A stretch of DNA of 64,000 nucleotides from Archangiaceae bacterium (lineage in GTDB: Bacteria; Myxococcota; Myxococcia; Myxococcales; Myxococcaceae): assembly GCA_016714225.1 (NCBI GenBank), contig JADJNS010000007.1:124001-188000 (forward strand). The letters are read 5' to 3'. The translations under genes and the position numbers were made by a program. The notes beneath the pieces are model-generated. The model worked only from the letters and a program-made list of their open reading frames with translations. It made no database searches and was not told the origin of the DNA. Positions 8,918-17,201 of this stretch are shown one piece after another. Within the stretch, counting starts at the first letter, position 1. The number at the start of each line of letters is the position of its first letter.

Positions 8918-9673
8918 ATGGTCACCCTCTCGATCATCTGCTCGCTGGCGCTCGGGCAGGCGCAGGCGAAGACCAACCCGAACCTCGACCCCGGTGGTCT
9001 GGTGAGCGCCACCACGCACTACGCGCCCAACCCGGCGCCGTTCAAGAGCAGCTGCGACCGGGCCGAAGACAACACCTGGCGCGGCGGCTACGGCTGCCAC
9101 GCCATCGAGTGGAAGGCGCTGAAGGCCGCTGCGTGGTTCAACTCGTTTCAGAACATGTGCTTCGGCGTCGACGTGTTCCTTCACGCGCCGAACCCGTACT
9201 GCCTCGACATGAACGAGGCGTCTGGCGCGGTCTTCCCCTACGGTGACCCGGCGGGCGGCTGGCAGTCGGCGCAGGCCAGCACCGCGAACGAGCTGCTCGC
9301 GGGGGCGGTGCTGGCGATGAAGCGGTGGGAGACCCCGGTGTACGCGGTGCTGTCGATCGGCGGGGTGCTCAAGACCGTCGCGTTCGACGAGATTCGCGTC
9401 ACCAGCCTGCTGCCGCTCGACGTGCGCTGCGGTTGGCTGGGGTGGTCGGCCGTGGCCAGCCTCGACGAGGTGGATCACAAGTGCGCCTTGTTCGAGCTGC
9501 GGGACTTGTCGAAGGTGAGCGTCGACCTGGTGTACTGGGACGCGACGTTGGGCCGCGTCGACGTCACCTACACCGGCGACCAGGTGGCGACCGCGTTCGC
9601 CGACGCGGTGCAGTCGCTCGAGCCGTCGGGGCAGCGCGTGCCGAAGTACGGGTACGCGTTCAACGTGCCCTGA
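8918..9673 (+). CDS. Exported protein of unknown function
   Basis: The product is 251 residues with a cleavable signal peptide (MVTLSIICSLALGQAQA). The mature part contains several cysteines, many aromatic residues and the segments SCDRAEDNTWRGGYGCHAIE and NMCFGVDVFLHAPNPYCLD, but no family I recognise. The ATG at 8918 is preferred because GAGGGTG lies six bases upstream; a GTG nine bases earlier is possible. The reading frame stays open further upstream only because it overlaps the preceding gene. Its position 11 bases after the Cys-rich lipoprotein suggests a secreted pair. Confidence 0.7.
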   Translation: MVTLSIICSLALGQAQAKTNPNLDPGGLVSATTHYAPNPAPFKSSCDRAEDNTWRGGYGCHAIEWKALKAAAWFNSFQNMCFGVDVFLHAPNPYCLDMNEASGAVFPYGDPAGGWQSAQASTANELLAGAVLAMKRWETPVYAVLSIGGVLKTVAFDEIRVTSLLPLDVRCGWLGWSAVASLDEVDHKCALFELRDLSKVSVDLVYWDATLGRVDVTYTGDQVATAFADAVQSLEPSGQRVPKYGYAFNVP

Positions 9674-9714
9674 CCCGTCGGGCCGGTGGGTCGGGCCCCC
9701 ACCGACATGGGTCA
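9671..9714 (+). terminator. Hairpin at the end of the exported-protein gene
   Basis: Nested inverted repeats: an outer TGACCC/GGGTCA pair (9671-9676 with 9709-9714) and an inner CGGTGGG/CCCACCG stem (9684-9690 with 9698-9704). The stop codon lies in the outer arm. No T-run follows, so it may be a Rho-type pause, an RNA-stabilising hairpin or a leader structure for the macroglobulin gene. Confidence 0.35.
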
Positions 9715-9755
9715 GATCGTAGAGTCCCCCCGGTCGTTGTACCGAGGGGACTCCC

Positions 9756-12700
9756 ATGCGAAACGCGCTGCTGCTGTGCCTCGCCGCCTCTGTCGCGGCC
9801 GCCGAGGATTCGAGCTTCGAAGCCGCTGACCGGTACCTGCGCGAAGAGAGCAACGCGCGCGCGTGCGACGGCTTCAGCGCGTTCTTGAAGGCCACGCCCG
9901 AGTCGGCGCTCAAGCGCGAGGCGACCGCCAAGCGGGCGCGGGCGTGCTTCAAGGCCGGCCGGTCGGGCAGCTGGGTTCAAGAGCTGCAGGCGCTGGCAAA
10001 CGCGGGAGAGAAAGACTTCGCCCGCGCCTACGCGTGCTCGGTGCTGGCCGAGCAGGGCTACCAAGACTTCGCCGGCTGCCTGCCGCTGCTCAAGCAGGCG
10101 ATCGGCGACGGCCGCGTGGGCGACGAGGCGCGCGCGCTGTTCGTGCGCGGTGCCTTTCGCGACCTCGACAACAACGGGTACGACAAGCGCCGGGTGCTCG
10201 ACCGGGTGGCGCAGCTGCTCGAGGTGAGCAGCAAGCCGAACGAGAAGGCGCGCGCGCGGCTCTACCGGGCGCGGGTGAACCTGCGCGAGGGCAAGAGCCA
10301 GACCGAAGGGGAAGCCGAGCTGCGCGAGGTGGGCCAGGGCGGCACCGACTCGGCCGACGACGCATTGTACGAGCTGGGTCAGTTCTTCGAGGGGCAGCAG
10401 AAGTTCACCTCGGCGCTCGAGCTCTACGACGAGGTGGTGAAGCGCTTCGTCTCGTCGACCAGCAACGTGCGCGAGTCGGCCCAGAACCAGGCGCGCGAGA
10501 TTCGCCGGCCTCAGGCGAGCGTCTCGGTCTCGTACATCGAGCTGCCGGGCAGCAAGCCGCAGGTGGGCCTCACCTTCCGCAACGTGAGCGACGTGAAGTG
10601 GACCTTGAAGAGGGTCGACCCGCTGCAGCTCGACCCCGACGCGGTCTACAGCTCGGACGAGGCGGCGTTCTCGAAGGCCGCCCAGGCCGTGGTGAGCACC
10701 TGGAGCGCGAAGCTGACCCCGCCGGTGAAGCACGGGTACGGCAGCAGCAGCTTCGAGCTCGACGTGAAGGCGCCCGGCGCGTACCTGCTCGAGGCGACGG
10801 CCGACGGTCTGCACGACCAGGAGATCGTGCTCATCACCCCGCACGCCACGGTGCTCAAGCTCGAGCACGACGCGGCGGTCACCTTCACCGCCGATGCGCT
10901 CACCGGCGCCGCGCTGCCCGACTCCGAGGTGGCGCTGTACGTGACGCAAGAGGGCGAGCCGCGGCACGTGAAGCTGACCGCCAGGTCAGACGCCACCGGC
11001 GTGGCGCGCTTCGAGCTCAAGGGCAAGCGGGTGCAGCAGGCGGCGGCGTGGGCCTTTGGCCGCGACGCCTACAGCTACGCGCGCAGCTACGTCGGGAGCT
11101 GGTACCAGCCCTCGCGCGAGTACCTGGGCTACGTGCTCCCCGACCGCCCACTCTACAAGCCGGGCGAGACGGTGGGCCTCAAGGTGTTCTTGCGGTCGCG
11201 CGAAGACGGCCCCTCGGTGCCGCTGGCGAACGCGAAGCTGACGCTCTACGTGAGAGACCCGCAGGGCCGCGAGCTGGCGCGCCCCGAGCTCACCACCAAC
11301 GCGTTCGGCACCGCGCAGCTGCCATTGCCGCTCAAGGCCGACGCGCAGCTGGGCGCCTATTCGGCGCAGCTCTCGGTGTCGGGCTACTCGGTGAACCAGG
11401 CCCAGGCCACCTTCCGGGTCGAAGAGTACAAGCCCCCCGAGTACGCGGTCAGCGTGGTGCCAGTGGGCAGGAGCGAGCCCGGCCAGAAGGTGAAGCTGAA
11501 GGTGAGCGCGTCGTTCTACTTCGGCGGGCCGGTGGCGAACGCGCAGGGCCGGGCGCTGGTGCAGGTGAAGCGGTGGCAGCACCAGTTCGGCCCGTGGGGC
11601 GACGAGCCGGTCGACGATGACCCCTACGGCAACGGCCGCTACGGTCGCGACCGGTACGAAGGCCGCTACTACGGCGGCTACTGGGGGCCGCTCGCCTCGC
11701 ACACCCTCACCTTCAAGACCGGCGCCGACGGCACGGCCGAGGTCGAGGTGCCCGCGCTCAACCCCGAGCAGCTGTCGGGCGCGCAGGGGCTCGAGTACGC
11801 GGTGAGCGTGCTGGTGACCGACGCCTCGCGGCGCGAGGTGACCGGCCAGGGCTCGATCAAGGTGTCGGCGGCGCCCTGGTTCGCCGACCTGCGCGCCGAC
11901 CGCTTTCTCTACAAGCCGGGCGAGAAGGTCGAGGTCACGCTGCGCGCCGAAGACGCCAACGGCGCCCCCCAGAACCCCGAGCTGTACGTGCGGCTGAGCC
12001 GCGTCGCCGCGCAGGGCTTGAGCGCCATCGCCCGGGGCAAGGTGAAGCTCAGCGGAGGCCGGGGCCTGGTCAAGCTCGACGCCGACGCGCTGGGGCCGGT
12101 GCGCCTCGAGGTGCGCGCCACCGACGCCGACGACGCGCCGGTGCTGGCCCAGTCGGACGTGTGGCTCACCAACGAGGCGAAGCCGATGATGCCCGAGGGG
12201 TACGGCTTTCAGCTCTTCACCGATCGCGCGCCGCTGAAAGTCGGCGCGATGGCGCGCGCGCTGTTGGTTGCGCCGACCGCCGGGGGGCACGTGCTGGTGA
12301 CGGTAGAGAACGAGCACCTGCAGTGGGTGAAGGCGGTCGAGCTGCAGGGCCGCGCGCGATTCATCGAGATTCCGCTCAGCGCCGACATGGCCCCCAACAG
12401 CTGGCTGCAGGTGTACCGCTTCGAGCAGGTGGTGCCGATGCAGACCACCGCCGAGCTGAAGGTGAAGGGCAGCGAGGTCGAGCTGCCGGTGAAGGTGGCG
12501 TTCGCGAAGCCGGTCTCCGAGCCGGGCACCGCGGTGCCGCTGACCATCGAGGCGCCCTCGGCTCCGCGAGGGGCCGACACCGAGGTGGCGGTGACGGTGG
12601 TCGACGAGGCGCTGTACGCCATCGAGCCGGCGCGCACCGACTTCCTCTCGTTCTTCGGGCGCAAGCGCCGCGACCTGCAGGTGAACACCGCGTCGACGAT

Positions 12701-15086
12701 GAACCAGAAGTCGTACCGCGCGCCGCCCCGGCCGGACGAGCGCAAGCAGCAACCTCAGCCCACCGCCCAGCAGCCCAAAGACGCTCCCGAAGAAGAGGGG
12801 CGGCTGTCGGCGAAGAGCGAGCTGGCGGCAGTGGGCGCGGCGCGTGGGGCGCCGGCAGCGCCTCCTGCGGCGGCGGGCCCGGCGGCCGACGATCTCGCCC
12901 CGGCGAAAGAGAAGGCCGGCAAGCGCGACATGGCGGCCAAGAAGGCCGGCGACGCGAGCTCGGGAGAAGAAGCGGGCAATGCGGGCGGCGCTGCGGTCAA
13001 GGTGCGCACCGACTTCGGCAGCTCGTCGGGCTGGTTCGCGCAGCTCACCGGCAAGGCGGGCGCAGCGGTGAAGCAAGAGGTGAAGCTCAAAGACTCGCTC
13101 ACCACCTGGCGCGCGACCGCGTACCTGCTCACCAACGGCCCGCACCTGGGCGTCGGGCAGGGCGGCATTCGCACCGAGAAGCCGCTGATGGTGCGGCTGC
13201 AGGCGCCGCGCTTCTTCACCGAGCGCGACGAGGTGACGCTCTCGGCGATCGTGGTCAGCCGCATGGACAAGGTGGCCGACGTCGACGTGAGCATCTCGGC
13301 GCCGGGCCTCAAGCCGCTCGGGCCGGCCCAGAAGACGGTGAAGGTGAAGCCGGGCGAAGACGTGCGCTTCGACGCGCGCTTCCAGGTGGTCGACATCGGC
13401 GAGCGCACGGTGAAGGCGGTGGCCAGGTCAGCCGCGCTGGCCGACGCGATGGAGTGGAAGCTGCCGTCGGTCATTCACGGCTCGGCGCAGCGCAAGTCGC
13501 TGGCGGGCCGGCTGAGCGACAAGCTCAGCTTCGAGGTCGAGCTGCCCGAGAAGCGCAACCCCAAGGCCACCCGCCTCGAGCTGACGCTGTCACCCTCGCT
13601 GCTGTCGGTGATGTTCGACGCCCTGCCCTATCTGGCGCAGTACCCCTACGGCTGCGTCGAGCAGACGCTCTCGCGCTTCGTGCCGGCGACCATCGCGCGG
13701 CGCGCGGTGAAAGACCTGCAGCTGCCACCCACCCGGGTGCCAGCCGAGCTCGACGAGATGGTGGGCGCCGGCTTGAAGCGGCTCTACGGCTTCCAGCACT
13801 CGGACGGAGGCTGGGGCTGGTGGCAGAGCGACGCGACCAACAAGTGGATGAGCGCGTACGTCATCTACGGCCTGGGCCTGGGCCGCGAGGCGGGGCTGGA
13901 GATCGACGCCCAGGTGCTCGAGCGCGGCCGCGCGTACCTCACCTCGGTGATGGGGGCGCTGAAGAACGAGCCCGAGACGCAGGCCTTCGCCACCTTCGCG
14001 CTGGCCTCGACCGGCACAGCGCCCAAGCACGCGCTCGACTTCGCGTTCGGCGCGCGCACCCGGCTGTCTCCGCGCGGCCGGGCGCTGGTGGCGCTGGCGC
14101 TGCTGGCGGCCAGAGACGCACGCGCGCGCATCGCGGTCGAGAACCTCGACGACGTGGTCAAGGCGGCCTCGGCGCGCGCCGACGCCGCGGTGGGCGAAGC
14201 CAACGACGCGTGGAGCACCTCGGCGGCGATCGAGGCCACCGCGTACACGCTGATGGCGATGGCGCGGTACGACCTGAGCTCGCCGAACCTGAAGGCCCTC
14301 ACCGACTTCCTGGTGCTGCGCCGCAACGGCGGGCGCTGGCGCAGCACGCGCGACACCGCGTTCGCCATCTACGCGCTGTCGGACCTGGCGCGGCGCGAAG
14401 AGGCCGGTGCGCGAGGCGGCACCCTGGTGGTGACGGTGAACGGCCGCGAAGCGAAGCGGGTGTCGTTCACCAGGGGCGGCGTCGACCTCACCGCGCCCAT
14501 CGTGCTCGACGACGCGGCGCTCAAACCGGGCAAGAACGTCATCGAGGTGCGCAAAGACGGCGCGCCGGTGACCGGCTACTACGCGGCGACCTTCGACGTG
14601 TTCAACCAGAACGACTTCATCAAGGGCGTGGGCGGCGACGTGGTGGTGACGCGCAAGTACACGCTGCTGGGCAAGCCCTCGACCGAGCCGACCGCGGCGC
14701 CGACCGAGTACGGCATGCCGGTCGAGTCGGGCACGCGGGTGCGCGTCGAGCTCGAGCTCAAGGCGAACAAGGCGGTCGAGTTCGTGATGATCGAAGACCT
14801 GAAGCCGGCCGGCCTCGAGGCGGTGATGCAGAAGAGCGGGCCCGAGGTCTGCAACTACCAGTGCGCGCACGCCGAGCTGCGCACCGACCGGGTGGCGATG
14901 TTTCTCACCGCGGTGCCGGTGGGGGTGACGAAGCTCTCGTACGAGCTGCGCGCCGAGGTGCCGGGCAGGTTCTCGGCCCTGCCCGCCCGCGCCGAGGCGA
15001 TGTACGCGCCCGAGCTGCAGTCGACCAGCGACGAGATGCGCTTCGAGGTGCGCGACGCGCCCGAGTCGAACCTGGTCGGGCGCTGA
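9756..15086 (+). CDS. Alpha-2-macroglobulin family protein with thioester motif
   Basis: The 1776-residue product has a Sec signal peptide cut near AAA-E and no lipobox. About 220 residues of TPR-like helices come first, then macroglobulin domains (MG2-type around 430-560; A2M core from about 900). A low-complexity Ala/Pro/Lys linker at about 983-1085 sits near where a bait region would be expected. The thioester domain contains PYGCVEQ with Cys1300 and Gln1303, so the reactive thioester is probably intact. The C-terminal part fits a receptor-binding-like domain. Bacterial macroglobulins trap proteases in the periplasm. The usual pbpC partner is absent; a pilin-like gene converges downstream with a 3-base gap. 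GAGGGGA precedes the ATG. The TPR fusion is unusual for the family. Confidence 0.88.
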   Translation: MRNALLLCLAASVAAAEDSSFEAADRYLREESNARACDGFSAFLKATPESALKREATAKRARACFKAGRSGSWVQELQALANAGEKDFARAYACSVLAEQGYQDFAGCLPLLKQAIGDGRVGDEARALFVRGAFRDLDNNGYDKRRVLDRVAQLLEVSSKPNEKARARLYRARVNLREGKSQTEGEAELREVGQGGTDSADDALYELGQFFEGQQKFTSALELYDEVVKRFVSSTSNVRESAQNQAREIRRPQASVSVSYIELPGSKPQVGLTFRNVSDVKWTLKRVDPLQLDPDAVYSSDEAAFSKAAQAVVSTWSAKLTPPVKHGYGSSSFELDVKAPGAYLLEATADGLHDQEIVLITPHATVLKLEHDAAVTFTADALTGAALPDSEVALYVTQEGEPRHVKLTARSDATGVARFELKGKRVQQAAAWAFGRDAYSYARSYVGSWYQPSREYLGYVLPDRPLYKPGETVGLKVFLRSREDGPSVPLANAKLTLYVRDPQGRELARPELTTNAFGTAQLPLPLKADAQLGAYSAQLSVSGYSVNQAQATFRVEEYKPPEYAVSVVPVGRSEPGQKVKLKVSASFYFGGPVANAQGRALVQVKRWQHQFGPWGDEPVDDDPYGNGRYGRDRYEGRYYGGYWGPLASHTLTFKTGADGTAEVEVPALNPEQLSGAQGLEYAVSVLVTDASRREVTGQGSIKVSAAPWFADLRADRFLYKPGEKVEVTLRAEDANGAPQNPELYVRLSRVAAQGLSAIARGKVKLSGGRGLVKLDADALGPVRLEVRATDADDAPVLAQSDVWLTNEAKPMMPEGYGFQLFTDRAPLKVGAMARALLVAPTAGGHVLVTVENEHLQWVKAVELQGRARFIEIPLSADMAPNSWLQVYRFEQVVPMQTTAELKVKGSEVELPVKVAFAKPVSEPGTAVPLTIEAPSAPRGADTEVAVTVVDEALYAIEPARTDFLSFFGRKRRDLQVNTASTMNQKSYRAPPRPDERKQQPQPTAQQPKDAPEEEGRLSAKSELAAVGAARGAPAAPPAAAGPAADDLAPAKEKAGKRDMAAKKAGDASSGEEAGNAGGAAVKVRTDFGSSSGWFAQLTGKAGAAVKQEVKLKDSLTTWRATAYLLTNGPHLGVGQGGIRTEKPLMVRLQAPRFFTERDEVTLSAIVVSRMDKVADVDVSISAPGLKPLGPAQKTVKVKPGEDVRFDARFQVVDIGERTVKAVARSAALADAMEWKLPSVIHGSAQRKSLAGRLSDKLSFEVELPEKRNPKATRLELTLSPSLLSVMFDALPYLAQYPYGCVEQTLSRFVPATIARRAVKDLQLPPTRVPAELDEMVGAGLKRLYGFQHSDGGWGWWQSDATNKWMSAYVIYGLGLGREAGLEIDAQVLERGRAYLTSVMGALKNEPETQAFATFALASTGTAPKHALDFAFGARTRLSPRGRALVALALLAARDARARIAVENLDDVVKAASARADAAVGEANDAWSTSAAIEATAYTLMAMARYDLSSPNLKALTDFLVLRRNGGRWRSTRDTAFAIYALSDLARREEAGARGGTLVVTVNGREAKRVSFTRGGVDLTAPIVLDDAALKPGKNVIEVRKDGAPVTGYYAATFDVFNQNDFIKGVGGDVVVTRKYTLLGKPSTEPTAAPTEYGMPVESGTRVRVELELKANKAVEFVMIEDLKPAGLEAVMQKSGPEVCNYQCAHAELRTDRVAMFLTAVPVGVTKLSYELRAEVPGRFSALPARAEAMYAPELQSTSDEMRFEVRDAPESNLVGR

Positions 15087-15089
15087 AGG

Positions 15090-15653
15090 TCACTCTCCCC
15101 CGGGCGAGTCGGTGAGATCGTCGAAGTCGTGGTACGGCTGCCCGGCGGGAACCGGCTCACCGCGCGCACCGGTGCGGGCGGCGGTCGAGATCGACCAGAC
15201 GTCGATCTCTTTGTCGCCGTCGATGTTCGAGGCGCAGCCGATGGTGACGGTGCAGTCGGGGCACTTGCCCTGCACCCCGAGCCCCTGGGGTATGCGCACC
15301 CGCGCCATCTCGGCGAGCTCGCCGGGCACCGGGGCGTTGCCGAACGGCGGCGCGGTAGGGCCGAACACCAGCACCGAGCGCGCACCGTCGCTCGCGACCA
15401 GGCCGAGCTCTCGGGGGTCTTCCGAGAAGCGGTCTTTCTCGGCGCTGAACGACATCTCACCCACGTACGCGGCCTTGAGGCGCGCCTTGCACTCGGCCTG
15501 CTTCGCCCTGCTGGTGTAGCGCATGAAGTTCGGCACCGCGATGCCGGCGAGCGTGCCGATGATGCAGCAGCCGAACAGCGCCACGCAGCCGACGATCAGC
15601 ACCACCACCCAGACGGACATGCCCTTCTTCTGCGTCGGCTGTTCAGGGGTCAT
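15090..15653 (-). CDS. Type IV pilin-like membrane protein
   Basis: The 187-residue protein has a short polar N-terminus, a hydrophobic segment at about residues 12-45 and the pilin-like transition IAVPNFMRYTSRAKQAECK, followed by a small globular domain with a CPDC motif. This resembles the myxobacterial family of pilin-fold proteins (type IV pilin / GspH-like). The canonical prepilin peptidase site (G-F-T-L-I-E) is absent, so processing into a filament is doubtful and a membrane-anchored role is more likely. It lies 20 bases downstream of the LysR gene on the same strand and may be co-transcribed with it. Confidence 0.7.
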   Translation of the reverse strand: MTPEQPTQKKGMSVWVVVLIVGCVALFGCCIIGTLAGIAVPNFMRYTSRAKQAECKARLKAAYVGEMSFSAEKDRFSEDPRELGLVASDGARSVLVFGPTAPPFGNAPVPGELAEMARVRIPQGLGVQGKCPDCTVTIGCASNIDGDKEIDVWSISTAARTGARGEPVPAGQPYHDFDDLTDSPGGE

Positions 15654-15672
15654 GGGTGTCGCCTTAGCTCAG

Positions 15673-16563
15673 CTAAGGCGCCTGGGTGCGCAGGGTCTGC
15701 GCGAACGACTCGTAGAGCGCGCGGCGCGGGTCGTCTTCCCTGAAGTAGAGGCGGAACCAGTCTTCGAGCACCGGGTGGCGCGGCAGCACCCGCTGCAGCC
15801 GCCTGGCCGCGAGGTCGGGGGCCACCAGGTACTCGGGCAGCACCGCGAGGCCTTCGCCCCACAGCACCAGCTCGCGCACCGCGGCGATGGTGCCCATCGC
15901 CACCACCTGCTTGAAGCGAAAGGCCGAGCCGCCCTCGGCGTCGCGCAGGTAGCCGAACAGCGGCAGGCCCAGGTTCACGTCGATCAGCGCGTGCCGCCCC
16001 ACGTCTTCGGCCGAGCGCACCGGCAGCTCACGCAGCAGCCTCGGCGCGCCGACCAGCAGGTAGCGCTCGAGGTGCAGCGGCAGGGTGGCGATCAGCGGGT
16101 CACCCGCCGCGCGCATCGAGCCGACGGCGCAGTGCACGTCCATCGCGCGCACGCGCACCAGCAGATCGTTGCCGGCGCCGAAGTAGACGTGAAAGGTGAT
16201 GCCGGGGTGCGCCTTGCGCAGGCGGGGCAGCATGGGCACCAGCCACGACATGCCCAGCTCGTGACGGGTGCCCAGCACCAGCTCTTGCGGCACCGGGCCC
16301 AGCTCTCCGCGCCCCGCCTGCAGGCAACGCTCGGCGGCGGTCAGGGCGTCGCGTGCGTAGGGGAGAAACGAGAGCCCGGCTTCGGTGAGCACCACCTTGC
16401 GGCTGGTGCGGGTGAAGAGCGGGCGGCCGACGAGGTCTTCGAGCTGCTTGATGCGCTGGCCGAGCGCGGCGGGAGTGAGCGCGACCACCCGGGCGGCGGC
16501 ACGGAAGTTCAGCAGGCGCGCGCCTTCGACGAAGCAGCGCAGCGAATCGAGCGGTGGAAGCAT
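15673..16563 (-). CDS. LysR-family transcriptional regulator
   Basis: The 296-residue length is typical for LysR. The N-terminal winged helix-turn-helix is clear (SLRCFVEGARLLNFRAAARV, then LTPAALGQRIKQLEDLVGRPLF), and the C-terminal effector domain begins near residue 90 (LVLGTRHELGMSWLVPML). LysR proteins usually regulate a divergent neighbour; here that is the small heme lipoprotein gene, whose start is under 100 bases away. The pilin-like gene downstream on the same strand is a second possible target. The effector cannot be deduced. Confidence 0.9.
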   Translation of the reverse strand: MLPPLDSLRCFVEGARLLNFRAAARVVALTPAALGQRIKQLEDLVGRPLFTRTSRKVVLTEAGLSFLPYARDALTAAERCLQAGRGELGPVPQELVLGTRHELGMSWLVPMLPRLRKAHPGITFHVYFGAGNDLLVRVRAMDVHCAVGSMRAAGDPLIATLPLHLERYLLVGAPRLLRELPVRSAEDVGRHALIDVNLGLPLFGYLRDAEGGSAFRFKQVVAMGTIAAVRELVLWGEGLAVLPEYLVAPDLAARRLQRVLPRHPVLEDWFRLYFREDDPRRALYESFAQTLRTQAP

Positions 16564-16640
16564 GGGCCGGCAGCGTACGCTCTTTCTTTACGCTCGCGTT
16601 CACGCCATATCGATTTTCTTCTTGCTGGCGATCACCACAA

Positions 16641-17042
16641 ATGCGGCCCATGAGACGACTGCTCTTGCTGACGGTGGTGGTGGGCTGCGGGGTGCCCGAG
16701 AAGGTCGACGCGCCGCAGCCGATGGAACCTCGAGCGATGGAGCCGGTTCAGCAGCAACCGCCGCAGCAGCCGTTGACCGGGCTGCCCTGCGACGTGCGCG
16801 CGGCGTTGCAGGCGAGCTGCGCCGGGTGCCACGCGGGGAGCGTCGCGGTGTACTACCGCGGCTTCTCGACCCGCGATGACCTGCTGGGGCTCGGAGACAA
16901 GGTGGCCGAGCGGCTGTCGAGCCCTACCTTTCCGATGCCGCCGCGCGACGCCGAGCGGCAGCCGACCGAAGCCGAGCGCCTCACCCTTCGCCAGTGGGTG
17001 CAGGGCGGCATGCCGGCCGGCGCGTGCGGAGCGCTGGAGTGA
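16641..17042 (+). CDS. Small lipoprotein with a single heme c motif
   Basis: The 133-residue product has a short lipoprotein signal (LLLLTVVVGC), a Pro/Gln-rich linker and one CxxCH site (CAGCH) followed by a cytochrome c-like region ending RQWVQGGMPAGACG. The Met in FPMPPRD is a candidate axial ligand. It resembles the cytochrome module of the first gene in the window and may be an outer-membrane electron carrier. No good Shine-Dalgarno is visible; ATG at 16641 or 16650 is possible, and the earlier one gives a better signal length. It diverges from the LysR gene and overlaps the next small ORF by four bases. Confidence 0.65.
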   Translation: MRPMRRLLLLTVVVGCGVPEKVDAPQPMEPRAMEPVQQQPPQQPLTGLPCDVRAALQASCAGCHAGSVAVYYRGFSTRDDLLGLGDKVAERLSSPTFPMPPRDAERQPTEAERLTLRQWVQGGMPAGACGALE

Positions 17043-17188
17043 GCAAGAAGGCCAGAGCCGTTTCGCTCCCCAGCACCCCGGCCGTCACGCCCGAGGGGAG
17101 AGGGAGCGCGCCGAAGCCGGTGGTCGTCGAGGTCGAGGGTTCGGTCGAGCTTCGCCCGGTGCAACCGGTGCAGCTGGGCTGGGGCTAG
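17039..17188 (+). CDS. Small hypothetical ORF, translationally coupled
   Basis: A 49-residue ORF begins with GTG overlapping the stop of the heme lipoprotein (GTGA). The predicted peptide (VSKKARAVSLPSTPAVTPEG and onward) is basic at its N-terminus and ends in a Val/Glu-rich segment. No domain is recognisable. The coupling and the opposite-strand gene end just beyond it make it plausible, but chance cannot be excluded. Confidence 0.35.
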   Translation: MSKKARAVSLPSTPAVTPEGRGSAPKPVVVEVEGSVELRPVQPVQLGWG

Positions 17189-17201
17189 CTCGTCCCAAAG
17201 G

